From Desulfobacter vibrioformis DSM 8776 (GTDB lineage: Bacteria > Desulfobacterota > Desulfobacteria > Desulfobacterales > Desulfobacteraceae), in the NCBI RefSeq assembly GCF_000745975.1, contig NZ_JQKJ01000012.1, forward strand, positions 62,001 to 126,000: a stretch of DNA of 64,000 nt, read 5' to 3'. Positions 37,066 to 46,600 of the stretch are shown piece after piece. The first letter of the stretch is position 1; each line of letters begins with the position of its first letter. Under the pieces are notes generated by a model. The model had not been told where the DNA came from, ran no database searches, and saw nothing but the letters and a program-made list of their open reading frames with translations. The position numbers and the translations under genes are program-made.

Positions 37066-37318
37066 AGTGACCAATATTTCTACCCATGGAATCTGGTTGC
37101 TGTCCGGGGACAAGGAATTATTTCTCAGTTATGATCAATTCCCTTGGTTTAAGGACGTTCCTATTGGAAAGATAATTAATGTTGAAGAACCAAGCCTGGG
37201 CCATTTCTATTGGCCAGATCTTGATGTCGATTTGGGGATTGAATCTATTGAACATCCCGAACGCTTCCCACTTGTTTCCAAAGGGAATGCTATCTCCTCA
37301 AATTTAGAAACCGCATAA
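37022..37318 (+). CDS. DUF2442 domain protein
   Basis: 98 residues. Conserved pattern HGIWLLSGDKELFLSYDQFPWFKDVPIGKIINVEEP...HFYWPDLDVDLGIESIEHPERFPL. Begins inside the DUF4160 gene in another frame (ATG at 37022), so translation is coupled. Likely partner of the DUF4160 protein. Its end is only 10 bp before a broken riboswitch. Confidence 0.85.
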   Translation: MNSLKPLGKDISGVEVTNISTHGIWLLSGDKELFLSYDQFPWFKDVPIGKIINVEEPSLGHFYWPDLDVDLGIESIEHPERFPLVSKGNAISSNLETA

Positions 37319-37328
37319 CACGGCTTCA

Positions 37329-37358
37329 TGATGCGGATAATGCCGACGCAGGGAAGCG
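37329..37358 (+). promoter_or_regulatory. 3' half of a TPP riboswitch (truncated)
   Basis: TGATGCGGATAATGCCGACG followed by CAGGGAAGCG is the conserved P4/P5 and closing part of the thiamine pyrophosphate riboswitch. The 5' half, with the invariant CTGAGA and ACCC segments, is absent; the bases where it should be belong to the DUF2442 gene end. The element therefore probably no longer binds TPP. It sits 170 bp before thiM, a normal riboswitch target. Confidence 0.75.
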
Positions 37359-37524
37359 GATGTAAATTTAGGTTTCCCCATGTATTCCCGCCGTTTGATT
37401 CCCTTGTATACATGTCAAGATGTGCCGGTACAATTCACATGCGGGTTACCCTTCCCCCATGCCTTGTTTTATATACTTAATTTTTCTGGAAAAATGTCCG
37501 GAATAAAAAGGAAAGAGTGATCAT

Positions 37525-38394
37525 ATGCACGCCCATGAACTGGCCTCAGATATTTACAGGCTTTTTGCCGCGTTGCGCGATATAAGACCCTTGGTCCATG
37601 TGGTGACCAACTTTGTGGTAATGAACCAGACCGCCAATGCGCTTCTGGCCCTTGGGGCATCTCCCATGATGTCCTGGGCAGACCAGGATGCAGCGTATAT
37701 GTCCGGTGTATCGGACGCCCTTTGCATCAACACCGGCACCCCGGTTCCCGAGCGGATTTCAGTCATGAAATCCTTGATGTCCCTTGCCGGGGACGCTGGA
37801 AAGCCCGTTGTTCTGGACCCTGTGGGTGCAGGTGCCGGGCCCTTTCGCACGGACATTGCCCGGGAACTTTGCGCCTTTGCCCCGGCAAAAATCATCCGGG
37901 GCAACCCTTCGGAAATCTGCGCCCTGGCTGCGGGTCATTTATCCACCAAGGGGGTGGAAACCGGGATCTCCCCGGAACAGGCCAGGGCCATTCTGACCGG
38001 TCATGGCCGGCCCGACCGCAATTCTGATGGTTTGCCAGGCGGTGCAACAGCGCTTCTTGGATCCGCATCCGCGCTTGTTGTCAGCGGGAAAACAGATATG
38101 GTGATGGGACAGGGCAAGATGGTCAGGATCGCCAACGGATCCGAACTCATGGGCGCGGTAACCGGTACCGGCTGCATGCTTTCCGCCATCTGCGCCGGGT
38201 TTTATGCCGTGGCTGAAAATGGTTTTGACGCTGCCGTTGCAAGCGTCGCTGTTACCGGCATTGCCGGAGAACTGGCTGCGGCCCGGGTGAACGGTCCTGG
38301 TTTTTTTCTGCCCCATTTCATGGACAGTTTGTACGCCCTTAGCGAAGCGGATATCCATGAACATTTAAGGGCTGAAGTTCACTGCCTGGATTAA
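37525..38394 (+). CDS. thiM: Hydroxyethylthiazole kinase
   Basis: 289 residues. Family segments are clear: LVHVVTNFVVMNQTANALLALGASPMM, GKPVVLDPVGAGAGPFRT, KIIRGNPSEICAL, and the catalytic end GAVTGTGCMLSAI with Cys. The enzyme phosphorylates the thiazole alcohol for thiamine salvage. About 20 residues longer than typical, due to an insertion after LTGHGRPDRNSDGLPG. Followed after 20 bp by an NRAMP-like carrier. Confidence 0.94.
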   Translation: MHAHELASDIYRLFAALRDIRPLVHVVTNFVVMNQTANALLALGASPMMSWADQDAAYMSGVSDALCINTGTPVPERISVMKSLMSLAGDAGKPVVLDPVGAGAGPFRTDIARELCAFAPAKIIRGNPSEICALAAGHLSTKGVETGISPEQARAILTGHGRPDRNSDGLPGGATALLGSASALVVSGKTDMVMGQGKMVRIANGSELMGAVTGTGCMLSAICAGFYAVAENGFDAAVASVAVTGIAGELAAARVNGPGFFLPHFMDSLYALSEADIHEHLRAEVHCLD

Positions 38395-38414
38395 AGTATA
38401 TACAGGAAACCATT

Positions 38415-39668
38415 ATGGCCGATGTAAAAGCCGATTTAAAAGAAGATCAAAAGACGTCACCCGGGAAAGGCATGTCTTTTAAACGCATTCTATCTGCGCT
38501 GGGACCTGCCTGGATCATCAGTGCCGTGGCTGCCGGGCCGGGAACCACCTTGAGTGTTGCCAAGGCCGGCGGGACCTATGGCTATGATTTTTTATGGGTG
38601 GTGGTGCTCAGTGTGGTGCTGGCCTTTGTCTGCCAGTACATGGCAGCCAAGACCGCCCTTATCGGGGGCCGGGGGATTGTTTCCATTGTGCAGGATAAAT
38701 GGGGTAGTCTGCCTGCCTGGTTTGTAACCCTGGACGCCCTTGCCGTGATCTGGCTTTGCAATGTGGTACTGTTAAAAATTCTGGTTGCCGTGACCGGATA
38801 TGTATCCGGCCTTGCCGTTCCCTGGTGGGGCATTGTGTTTACCGTTGCCTTCTATGTTCTGGTGGCCCACGGCGGATACCGGATTGTTGAGATGTTGTGC
38901 AAGATTATTGTCTCTTTGCTTGTGGGCTGTTTTATCGGTACCCTTTTTATTGCAAAGCCGGACCTGGGCATGGCCCTTGGCGGGCTTTGGCCGGATCTTT
39001 CCCATTTGGGAAAAGCCGAGATCCTGATGATGACCGCTATCATGGGCGGTTCCATCCATGTGACCATTTTGTCCATGCAGACCTATACTGTGCATGAAAA
39101 AGGATGGGGGGTGGCAGATCTGGGAACAGCCCGTTTAGATACGGCACTTTCGCTTCTCGGGGCATTCGGGCTGTATTGCACAGCCATCTATCTGACCGGA
39201 GCCTGTGTGCTTCACCCGGCAGGTATCCATGTGAATACCCTTTTTGAAATGGCTGATGCCATTACGCCGCTTTTGGGAACCTATGCCCATGGCTTCTTCT
39301 GCCTGGGGATCTGGTGTGCCGTGTTTTCAACGATTATGCCCACCTTTATTGCCGCGGCCTATGTACTTGGGGATAAAATGAACTGGGATATGCGCCCCCA
39401 AAGCCGCCGGTACCGGCTGACAATTCTGGCCGGGTGCCTTATTGCCCTTCCCGGCGCCTTTCTTTCCGGCAGGCCGGTGAACCTTTTGCTGATCATGCTG
39501 GCGTTGTCATTTCTGGGCACACCGCTTTTTGTGGGAATATTTTTATGGCTGCTCAACGATAAACGCTGGGCAAGGCAGTACAGAAACGGTCCAGTGCTGA
39601 ATATCGCAGGGGGCTGCGCCCTGCTGGTTACCCTGTTTTTAGGGATAAAGTGGGTTTGGGGGATTTAG
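38415..39668 (+). CDS. NRAMP-fold transporter lacking canonical metal ligands
   Basis: 417 residues, about 11 membrane helices. The fold is recognised by helix 1 (GPAWIISAVAAGPGTTLSVAKAGGTYGYDFLW) and helix 6 (MGGSIHVTILSMQTY). The metal-binding DPGN of true NRAMPs reads GPGT, and the helix 6 MPH motif reads GGS-IH. It is thus unlikely to carry Mn or Fe in the usual way. Position directly after thiM suggests transport of a thiamine precursor or of another cation such as Mg; neither is shown. Confidence 0.75.
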   Translation: MADVKADLKEDQKTSPGKGMSFKRILSALGPAWIISAVAAGPGTTLSVAKAGGTYGYDFLWVVVLSVVLAFVCQYMAAKTALIGGRGIVSIVQDKWGSLPAWFVTLDALAVIWLCNVVLLKILVAVTGYVSGLAVPWWGIVFTVAFYVLVAHGGYRIVEMLCKIIVSLLVGCFIGTLFIAKPDLGMALGGLWPDLSHLGKAEILMMTAIMGGSIHVTILSMQTYTVHEKGWGVADLGTARLDTALSLLGAFGLYCTAIYLTGACVLHPAGIHVNTLFEMADAITPLLGTYAHGFFCLGIWCAVFSTIMPTFIAAAYVLGDKMNWDMRPQSRRYRLTILAGCLIALPGAFLSGRPVNLLLIMLALSFLGTPLFVGIFLWLLNDKRWARQYRNGPVLNIAGGCALLVTLFLGIKWVWGI

Positions 39669-39719
39669 GCGCCATCTCTCTGTATATGGTCAGGCTGTAT
39701 ATGGTCAGGATCTGATTTG

Positions 39720-39745
39720 GGCCGGGCAGAAGACCATGCCCGGCC
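39720..39745. terminator. Hairpin between convergent genes
   Basis: Perfect 9-bp GC-rich inverted repeat GGCCGGGCA / TGCCCGGCC with an 8-base loop. It lies in the 85-bp gap between the convergent NRAMP-like and nucleotide-kinase-like genes. There is no strong T-tract on either strand, so termination may be partial. Confidence 0.55.
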
Positions 39746-39753
39746 TAAAGCAG

Positions 39754-40494
39754 TTATGCCATAGATCCGAATTTCTGTTCAAAGGCGCAGGCAACGAGTT
39801 CCACGGCCTGGGACGCATCCTTGAGGTGCCTTAAGTTGACGACCAGATCAAATTCATCCGGATTGGCCTCATCCTTCTGGTATACACTTTTAAAAAAGGC
39901 CTTCTGTTCCTTGTCCATGGTTTTTATCCGGTTTTCAGCCTGTTCCCAGGAGATGCCAAGCAACCCTGACAGCCTTGAAATCCGGTATTCCCTGCCGGCA
40001 ATGAATCTGACAGCCAGGACTTTGTCCCTGGGAAGAATTAGATGGGTGCCCCTTCCCACAAAGATGGTGGGCTCCAGCCCTGCCATGGCGGTCACGGTTT
40101 TTGCAAGCTGTCTTGCATAGTCGCTTTTTAAATAGGTTTTTTCGCTGATCAGCATGGTAAACAATTCACTCATGATTCCAGGATACCGTTCATCAAAATA
40201 TTCCACGGCTTTTTGGGTCAGATCCTTTTCTTTGGCCATGAACTCCAGGATTTCCCGGTCAATCACCCGGAACGGCAGCCGTTCGGCTAAAAGATCAGCG
40301 ATTTTAAGGGCACCCACCCCGATTTGCCGGGAGAAGCAGATGCAGGGGAAAATGCCGTCTTTCGGCTGTCTCTGTGGCTTATTTTCAGGTGTCCGGTTCC
40401 AGTTCTTAACATTGATTTCCGCCCAGGCAGCAGCACCCAGCCTTTTTTTACCGTAATCACCGGGCGAATATCCTGTTTTGGATTCTTTTGTCAT
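39754..40494 (-). CDS. Cytidylate kinase-like family protein
   Basis: 246 residues. After a 50-residue N-terminal extension, the kinase-like core starts CICFSRQIGVGALKIADLLAERLPFRVIDREILEFMAKE, with a P-loop-like segment that lacks the GKS/T of true kinases. It matches the cytidylate-kinase-like family (often found as single genes in anaerobes). FVGRGTHLIL and AVRFIAGREYRISRL are further family blocks. Substrate unknown; the altered P-loop may mean a different nucleotide or a regulatory role. Confidence 0.82.
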   Translation of the reverse strand: MTKESKTGYSPGDYGKKRLGAAAWAEINVKNWNRTPENKPQRQPKDGIFPCICFSRQIGVGALKIADLLAERLPFRVIDREILEFMAKEKDLTQKAVEYFDERYPGIMSELFTMLISEKTYLKSDYARQLAKTVTAMAGLEPTIFVGRGTHLILPRDKVLAVRFIAGREYRISRLSGLLGISWEQAENRIKTMDKEQKAFFKSVYQKDEANPDEFDLVVNLRHLKDASQAVELVACAFEQKFGSMA

Positions 40495-40588
40495 AATTTC
40501 CCCCTCTTTTTTTATAAGGTCAGCATAAAAAATTACGAGCTACACTAACCTTACATAGCAATAAAAATGCCATGGGGAATTTTCATAT

Positions 40589-40694
40589 GAAACTAGAGAC
40601 AAGATACAGGAAACAAGAGAGTGAAGCGCCTGGGGCGCCCATTTAGCCCTGCATTGCTGCTGCCGTAAGTTTCATTGTTTGTGGTGGGCTTGCG
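40589..40694 (+). repeat. Dispersed GC-hairpin repeat, copy B
   Basis: About 106 bp in the gap between the nucleotide-kinase-like gene and folD. Shares GAAACTAGAGACAAGATAC, GAAACAAGAG, GCGCCTGGGGCGCC and a TTTCATTGTT...GGGCTTGCG tail with copies at 19818 and 60311. The 3' part beyond GGGCTTGCG has diverged. No coding potential. Confidence 0.72.
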
Positions 40695-40762
40695 TCTGTT
40701 TTTTTTCCCATGTGTAAATTCTGTGGACAGGTTCGCCAGGTAGATACATGGGTCTGTTTGAA

Positions 40763-41659
40763 CTATAAATCTCCCAGGGCATACTGGGCGGATTTCAGGG
40801 TATTTTTCATGAGCATGGCAATGGTCATGGGGCCTACGCCGCCGGGAACAGGGGTTATTTTGCCTGCAATTTCCCTGGCTGCATCAAAGTCCACGTCACC
40901 TTTGAGGATGGCTTTTCCGGTGGTTTCGTTTATACCCACACGGTTCACGCCCACGTCAATAACCGTGGCGCCCGGTTTGATCCATTCGGGTTTGACAAGA
41001 CCAGGCACGCCAGCCGCAACAATGAGGATATCAGCGCGTTTGCAATGGGCGGCAAGATCTTTGGTCCTTGTATGAACAAGGGTTACCGTGGCGTCGGCAC
41101 AACTACCTTTTTGGGCCATCATCATGGCAATGGGTTTGCCGACTATATTGGAACGCCCCACCACCACAACCTGGGCTCCGCAGGTCTGTGTTCCGGAACG
41201 GACAAGCATCTCCTGGATACCGGCCGGGGTGCAGGGCAGGAATCTGGCATCATCACCGCCGATCATCAGACGACCGACGTTAACGGGATGGAATGCATCC
41301 ACGTCCTTGTCCGGATTGATGGCGTTAATTACTTTTTTTTCATCAATATGTCCGGGCAGCGGCAACTGGACCAGAATACCGTGGATATCCGGGTCATTAT
41401 TGTATTTATGGATCAACGCCAGCAGATCTGCTTCGGAAATATCCCCGGGCTGATCATCCTGAATTTCATTAAATCCGACAGACAAGGCTGTTTTTACCTT
41501 CAAGGTGACATAGCTGACAGATGCCGGGTTTTTGCCCACAAGGATGGTGACCAGACCAGGCACTTTGCCGTGTTTGGCCTTCATCTTTTCAACATCTGCC
41601 TTAATTTCAGCCAGAATCGCTTTTCTTATCTCGGTTCCGCTAATGATTTCTGCGGTCAT
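40763..41659 (-). CDS. folD: Bifunctional methylene-THF dehydrogenase/cyclohydrolase
   Basis: 298 residues, AGGAG before ATG. Catalytic Tyr/Lys region SYVTLKVKTA near residue 50, QLPLPGHIDEKKVINAINPDKDVDAFHP, NADP site GRSNIVGKPIAMMM and C-terminal PVPGGVGPMTIAMLM. It interconverts methylene-THF, methenyl-THF and formyl-THF. With the adjacent fhs it forms the folate C1 branch of the acetyl-CoA pathway. Complete and of standard size. Confidence 0.95.
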   Translation of the reverse strand: MTAEIISGTEIRKAILAEIKADVEKMKAKHGKVPGLVTILVGKNPASVSYVTLKVKTALSVGFNEIQDDQPGDISEADLLALIHKYNNDPDIHGILVQLPLPGHIDEKKVINAINPDKDVDAFHPVNVGRLMIGGDDARFLPCTPAGIQEMLVRSGTQTCGAQVVVVGRSNIVGKPIAMMMAQKGSCADATVTLVHTRTKDLAAHCKRADILIVAAGVPGLVKPEWIKPGATVIDVGVNRVGINETTGKAILKGDVDFDAAREIAGKITPVPGGVGPMTIAMLMKNTLKSAQYALGDL

Positions 41660-41740
41660 GCTGTTCTCCTGATATGATCCGGCAAAGGAGAAAAAGGCGG
41701 ACAGGGCCGTTTTCTTTGCCGGATTAGTTAAATTATAATC

Positions 41741-43516
41741 TTAGAATATACCCTGAACCTTGCCGGTTTCAACATCAACATCAATGCGTTTAAAGGCCGG
41801 GTTGGAACCGGTGCCCGGCATCAGAGAGATATCTCCGGCAACGGGAACGATGAACCCCGCACCTCTGTAAGTCAGGACTTCACGGATGGCCAGTCTCCAG
41901 CCTGTGGGCACACCCTTGAGCCCAGGGGTGTCGGACAAAGACAGGTGGGTTTTCACCATGCACACCCCCATCTTGGAAACTTCCGGGTCCGCCTGGAGCG
42001 CAGCCAGTTTCCTGTCGGCAACAGGAGAGTAATCAACACCGTCGGCCCCGTAAACTTCTTTGGCAATAAGTTCGATTCTTTGTTTAAGCGGCATATCCAG
42101 CATGTAGAGGAATTTGAATTCTGTTTTTTCCTCGCATGCCTCCACAACGGCCCGGGCAAATTCAATGGCACCATCGCCGCCTTTTTCCCAGTGGCGGGAA
42201 AGGGCCACCCGTGCCCCTTCAGCCTTGACCAGCTCACGAACCTTGGCGATTTCAGCATCCGTATCCGTATAAAAGGCATTGATGCAGACCACCGGAGAGA
42301 TACCGGCTTTACGCACGTTGCGGATGTGATGGATGAGATTGACGCATCCTTTTTCAACCCATTCAACGTTTTCAGTGCTGTACGCCTGGGGCATGGGTTT
42401 ACCCGGAACAGGCACAGGTGCGCCGCCGTGGCACTTCAGGGCACGGATCGTTGCAACAATCACAGCACAGTCAGGTGTCAGCCCGGAGTACCGGCATTTC
42501 AGGTTCCAGAATTTTTCAAAACCAATGCCGGCGCCAAAGCCTGATTCGGTCACGTGATAGTCAGCCAGTTTCAAGCCGACTTTATCCGCAATGATGGAGC
42601 TCTGGCCAATGGCGATGTTGGCGAAAGGCGCTGCATGAACGATAACAGGCTGGCCTTCCAGGGTCTGCATTAAAGAGGGTTTCATGGCATCAACCATCCA
42701 GGCGGTCATGGCACCGGCAACCTTTAAGTCTTCGGTGGTGACAGGTGCGCCTTTTTTGGTGTATGCCACAACGATTTTACCCATTCTTTCACGCAGGTCT
42801 TTAAGGTCAGTGGCCAGGGACAGGATGGCCATCACTTCCGAAGACACGGCAATGCCGAATTTGGATTTCATCATGAAACCGTCGAACTTGCCGTTTACGT
42901 CGTCAATACCGATGATGATGTTACGCAACGCCTGGCAGCAGAAATCTATGACCCAGCCCATTTCAATGTTGGTGGGATCAATGTCGATTCTCTTCATGCC
43001 CGAGAGGCGTTCCAGTTGCTCGTCCGTATAGTTTCTTTCATGCTGTAACCGAGAGGTCAGGGCAACCATGGCCAGGTTGTGGGCGTTCATGATGGCGTTG
43101 ATGTCGCCGGTAAATCCCAGGGAAAAGGGCGTCAACGGAATGCACTGGGAAAGACCGCCGCCTGCAGCAGACCCCTTGATATTCATGGTCGGGCCCCCCG
43201 AAGGTTGACGGATGGCTGCACAAACCCGTTTACCAAGTTTTCCAAGGCCCTGTACCAAACCGATGACAGAGGTGGATTTGCCTTCGCCAAGCGGGGTGGG
43301 GGTGATGGCGGTGACATCAATATACTTTCCGTTGGGCTTATCTTTAAGACGGTCAAGTACTGTCATGGAATCAATTTTACCAATGTAATGTCCATGGGGC
43401 AGCAGTTCTTCTTTGGTCAATCCGAGTTTTTCACCGATTTCATAAATGGTGAGCATTTTTTTTTCCGCATCTTCTGCAATTTCCCAATCCGCATGCTGGG
43501 TTGGATCTAAGGCCAT
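41741..43516 (-). CDS. fhs: Formate-tetrahydrofolate ligase
   Basis: 591 residues, AAAGGAG upstream. Nucleotide loop [20 protein letters not shown] near residue 72, [19 protein letters not shown], and [20 protein letters not shown] are family hallmarks. ATP-dependent formylation of THF, used for acetate or CO2 assimilation or run in reverse during complete acetate oxidation in sulfate reducers. About 30 residues longer than clostridial enzymes at the N-terminus. Cotranscription with folD (80 bp downstream) is likely. Confidence 0.96.
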   Translation of the reverse strand: MALDPTQHADWEIAEDAEKKMLTIYEIGEKLGLTKEELLPHGHYIGKIDSMTVLDRLKDKPNGKYIDVTAITPTPLGEGKSTSVIGLVQGLGKLGKRVCAAIRQPSGGPTMNIKGSAAGGGLSQCIPLTPFSLGFTGDINAIMNAHNLAMVALTSRLQHERNYTDEQLERLSGMKRIDIDPTNIEMGWVIDFCCQALRNIIIGIDDVNGKFDGFMMKSKFGIAVSSEVMAILSLATDLKDLRERMGKIVVAYTKKGAPVTTEDLKVAGAMTAWMVDAMKPSLMQTLEGQPVIVHAAPFANIAIGQSSIIADKVGLKLADYHVTESGFGAGIGFEKFWNLKCRYSGLTPDCAVIVATIRALKCHGGAPVPVPGKPMPQAYSTENVEWVEKGCVNLIHHIRNVRKAGISPVVCINAFYTDTDAEIAKVRELVKAEGARVALSRHWEKGGDGAIEFARAVVEACEEKTEFKFLYMLDMPLKQRIELIAKEVYGADGVDYSPVADRKLAALQADPEVSKMGVCMVKTHLSLSDTPGLKGVPTGWRLAIREVLTYRGAGFIVPVAGDISLMPGTGSNPAFKRIDVDVETGKVQGIF

Positions 43517-43533
43517 GGCAAAACTCCTTTACT

Positions 43534-44547
43534 TTATTTATCAAGGGCGGCAATTGTGGTGTCAAGCATCCTGTTGGAATACCCCCACTCATTGTCAAAC
43601 CATGCCTGAATTTTTACAAGCCGTGATCCCGATACCCGGGTCTGGGGCAGATCAACAATGGCGGATCTGGGATCATGGTTAAAATCACAGGACACCAGCT
43701 GTTCATCATTCACCCCTAGGATGCCGCTTAAATCCGATTCTGCTGCCCGGGCCAGCAGGTCATTGACCTGGTCCGCATCTGTGTCCGACGCCACCACAAG
43801 GGTAATGTCCATGATGGAAACATTGGTGGTGGGAACCCGGATGGCCAGGGTTTCAAATCTGTTGTCCAGATGGGGCAGAATCCTGCCGATCCCCTTTGCA
43901 AGGGAAGTGGTCACCGGAATAATGGACTGCAGGGCAGACCTGGTTTTGCGCAGATCCGTATTATATGCGTCAATCACAGGCTGGTCGTTCATGGCAGAAT
44001 GAATGGTGGTGATTGAACCGCTGTCAATGCCAAGCACAGCGTCAATGACGCTTAAGATGGGAATCAGGCAGTTCGAGGTGCAGGAGGCATTGGAAATAAC
44101 CGCATGTCCGGCTTTCAGGCTGTTGTGATTCACCCCGTATATAATGGTTGCATCCATTTCATCTTTGCCGGGGTGGGAATAAATAACCTTTGCAGCACCG
44201 GACAGGATATGCTGTTTGGCGGCCTGCCGGTCATTGAAAATACCGGTGCAGTCCAGAACTGCGTCCACCCCGAGAGCCTTCCAGGGCAGGTCCTCAATAT
44301 TTTTTTCCTGGAGCAGACAGATCTCATCGGTTTCAATGGTCATACCCCGGGCGGTTTTGTTGATCTCTCCGGGAAATCGTCCATGGGTGGAATCAAACCG
44401 GGTCAGATGAAACACCGTATCCGGGTGCCAGGCTTCATTAACGGCCACAAGGCAAAGCTTTTCTCTGTATGCCCTGGATTCGTAAAGGGCACGTACTACG
44501 CAACGTCCGATCCTCCCATATCCGTTCACTGCTATCTTATATGCCAT
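43534..44547 (-). CDS. epd: Erythrose-4-phosphate dehydrogenase-like GAPDH-family protein
   Basis: 337 residues. NAD motif NGYGRIGR, catalytic Cys in SNASCTSNCLIP near residue 154, then TIHSAMNDQPVIDAYNTDLRKTRSALQSIIPV, which resembles Epd (HSAMHDQQVIDAY...) more than glycolytic Gap. Epd oxidises erythrose 4-phosphate to 4-phosphoerythronate for pyridoxal phosphate synthesis. A role as ordinary GAPDH cannot be excluded. Starts upstream of fhs, 17 bp gap, so the three genes may share a transcript. Confidence 0.82.
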   Translation of the reverse strand: MAYKIAVNGYGRIGRCVVRALYESRAYREKLCLVAVNEAWHPDTVFHLTRFDSTHGRFPGEINKTARGMTIETDEICLLQEKNIEDLPWKALGVDAVLDCTGIFNDRQAAKQHILSGAAKVIYSHPGKDEMDATIIYGVNHNSLKAGHAVISNASCTSNCLIPILSVIDAVLGIDSGSITTIHSAMNDQPVIDAYNTDLRKTRSALQSIIPVTTSLAKGIGRILPHLDNRFETLAIRVPTTNVSIMDITLVVASDTDADQVNDLLARAAESDLSGILGVNDEQLVSCDFNHDPRSAIVDLPQTRVSGSRLVKIQAWFDNEWGYSNRMLDTTIAALDK

Positions 44548-44711
44548 TGCCAGACTTCCTGAACTGTTTGGTGTTAATAAAAAAACACTTCTAATAACCG
44601 GGAAATACGGCTTGTGTCAAGGCAAGGCCGCACGATTGATACAAAAATTGATGCGAACGGCTGTCACACAGACGCGTTGCACTGCTATGCCGGTCTGTGC
44701 TCAGGTACAAC

Positions 44712-46211
44712 TTACTGTACTGGGGGATGATTTGGAAGCTTGCTTTGATCCGGCGGAAGCGAGGGCTTTGCCGGCTGCTTTGGGGGCCATGGCCTTGTTT
44801 TGGACTGGGCCAGGGAATCCGATTGCGGAACCCCGGCAGCCCCAAGGGGCCGGGTTTCTTCTTTCAACGGGATTTTCAGGATCTGGCCAATATGGATCAC
44901 CGCCTTTTTCCCAAGGCCGTTCAGTATGATCAGATTTTTAAGGGGCACCTTGTAGGCATTGGCAATGCTGCCCGCTGTATCCCCCTTGACCACCCGGTGA
45001 AAGGGGGTGGGTCTCTGGGCTGTGCGATACAATGATCCAAGGGTTTTGTCCAGCAGGTCCGAAGATATATGCCTGGGCAGATACAGGGTTTGCCCTGGCG
45101 GGATGTATTTCATGCCGTCAAAAACCGGTTTTTTTAGGGCCGGGTTCATCTCCTGAAGCGTTGCCAGACCCATTGGCAGTTTACAGACAAGATCATTTGC
45201 CGCTACAAAGCCTTTGACCTTGTACCGGGTCTTTTGTCCGGGTTTATCCAGGGTTATCCTGCCGTAATAGTTAACATAATTTTTCGCCACCTGGCGGGCG
45301 GCAAGAAATTCCGGATAAAAATTGCGCGAGGCAAATTTAAAGGACCGGCTGCAGTAATCTGTGTATATGGCCGGATAGGTCTTGTGCTTATTTTTTGCCC
45401 TGGACATACCGTTAAGGCCGTGGTTGTAAGCTGTAATCGCCATGGGCCAGTTTTCAAGCGTCTCATAATTTTTTTTCAGAAGCCGGGCTGCCCCATGGGT
45501 GGAGACAATGGGGTCCCGGCGCTGGTCCACCACATGGTTGATATCCATGAACAGCTTGCCCGTATAATGGGTGAACTGCCACAATCCGGCGGCCCCGGAT
45601 TTTGAGTAAGCCTGGATGTCATAGGCTGATTCCAGGCAGGGCAGGTAGGCCAGGTCTTCGGGCAGGCCATGGGATTTGAATATCATTTTAAACTCATCTA
45701 TCAGGGCGCCTGACCGGATTACCCCTTCCATGAAATGTTCTTTTAATCCGGTTTGTACCCGAAGCCTCTGGGCGGCCAGCTTGAATTCCTTTGGTTTTGT
45801 TTTGTCCGGGAACAGGGCTGCCACTGTTTTTTCCATGGGCGTTTCCGGAACTTTTCCTTTGGAAAGTGTCAGCAATAGGGTTCTATATTTTTCAAGGGCC
45901 TTTTTTTTTGTCGCCTTGTTTGCCTGGGCAGCTTCCTTGCTTTTGGCGGGATTGAGTTTGATCTCTTCATAAATTCTGGACAGGTCGCCCATATCGTGGA
46001 CCAGGGCCTGGGCCCGGGTGTGCTTGGTAAACACATGGGTCCAGAATGTCACATTGGGTTTGATCAGGTCATAAACCGGAAAAAGCTCAGCTTGCTCAGG
46101 CGGGGCTGGGGACATTGCTGCCTGGCAGTCCTGGCCAGCAGGGCCGCAAACACAGATTATAATGAGAGCGAAGATATATAAACAGACCAATTGTCCTGGG
46201 AAACGGGTCAT
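44712..46211 (-). CDS. Lytic murein transglycosylase with LysM domain (MltD-like)
   Basis: 499 residues. Signal peptide (LVCLYIFALIIICVCGPAGQDCQA), helical N-terminal region, SLT domain with catalytic Glu in LPCLESAYDIQAYSKSGAAGLWQF near residue 205, and one clear LysM near 403-450 (FHRVVKGDTAGSIANAYKVPLKNLIILNGL). A more diverged LysM may lie near 320-370. A Pro-rich tail follows. It cleaves peptidoglycan in the periplasm. Starts with TTTGGAG upstream. Confidence 0.9.
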   Translation of the reverse strand: MTRFPGQLVCLYIFALIIICVCGPAGQDCQAAMSPAPPEQAELFPVYDLIKPNVTFWTHVFTKHTRAQALVHDMGDLSRIYEEIKLNPAKSKEAAQANKATKKKALEKYRTLLLTLSKGKVPETPMEKTVAALFPDKTKPKEFKLAAQRLRVQTGLKEHFMEGVIRSGALIDEFKMIFKSHGLPEDLAYLPCLESAYDIQAYSKSGAAGLWQFTHYTGKLFMDINHVVDQRRDPIVSTHGAARLLKKNYETLENWPMAITAYNHGLNGMSRAKNKHKTYPAIYTDYCSRSFKFASRNFYPEFLAARQVAKNYVNYYGRITLDKPGQKTRYKVKGFVAANDLVCKLPMGLATLQEMNPALKKPVFDGMKYIPPGQTLYLPRHISSDLLDKTLGSLYRTAQRPTPFHRVVKGDTAGSIANAYKVPLKNLIILNGLGKKAVIHIGQILKIPLKEETRPLGAAGVPQSDSLAQSKTRPWPPKQPAKPSLPPDQSKLPNHPPVQ

Positions 46212-46306
46212 ATTAACTCCAAAAGAAAAAACAGGTTGAAGAATCTATTCAGAGAATAACGCTATCATATCATGGTCTGGTTTCATATCAATATTTTATC
46301 CTGGGC

Positions 46307-46489
46307 CTAAAGTCGGTTCACCGGTATATTGGCCAGGGCCTCCTCCCAGTAATCATCGATCAGTTCTTTGTATTTCTCCTGGGGATAGCTTTTGCCACAG
46401 GCGTCGCAGCATATGATAACATGGGGGCAGGCTCGTCTGACAACAAGTTTTCCGCCGCATGACGGGCAGGTTTGGGGGGCTTTTTCCAT
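46307..46489 (-). CDS. Dual-CXXC mini-protein (selenium-associated type)
   Basis: 60 residues, AGAGGAA before ATG. Two Cys pairs (CPSCGG near residue 8 and CDACG near 29) plus Cys 16 and Cys 28, followed by an acidic helix ending PVNRL. It resembles the small 'dual CXXC motif (seleno)protein' family found near selenium genes in Desulfobacterota; here all positions are Cys, with no in-frame TGA. It is divergent from a yedE remnant 110 bp away, which supports that reading. Molecular role unknown. Confidence 0.6.
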   Translation of the reverse strand: MEKAPQTCPSCGGKLVVRRACPHVIICCDACGKSYPQEKYKELIDDYWEEALANIPVNRL

Positions 46490-46600
46490 TTTTATTCCTC
46501 TGTTTTTGTTTGTTTGGACCTCTTTTCTTGTCCCCCGGATAACATAAAACAGGCAGACTTGAAATATTTATAAATGAAACGTACAGGAGGTCGTCGGGCT

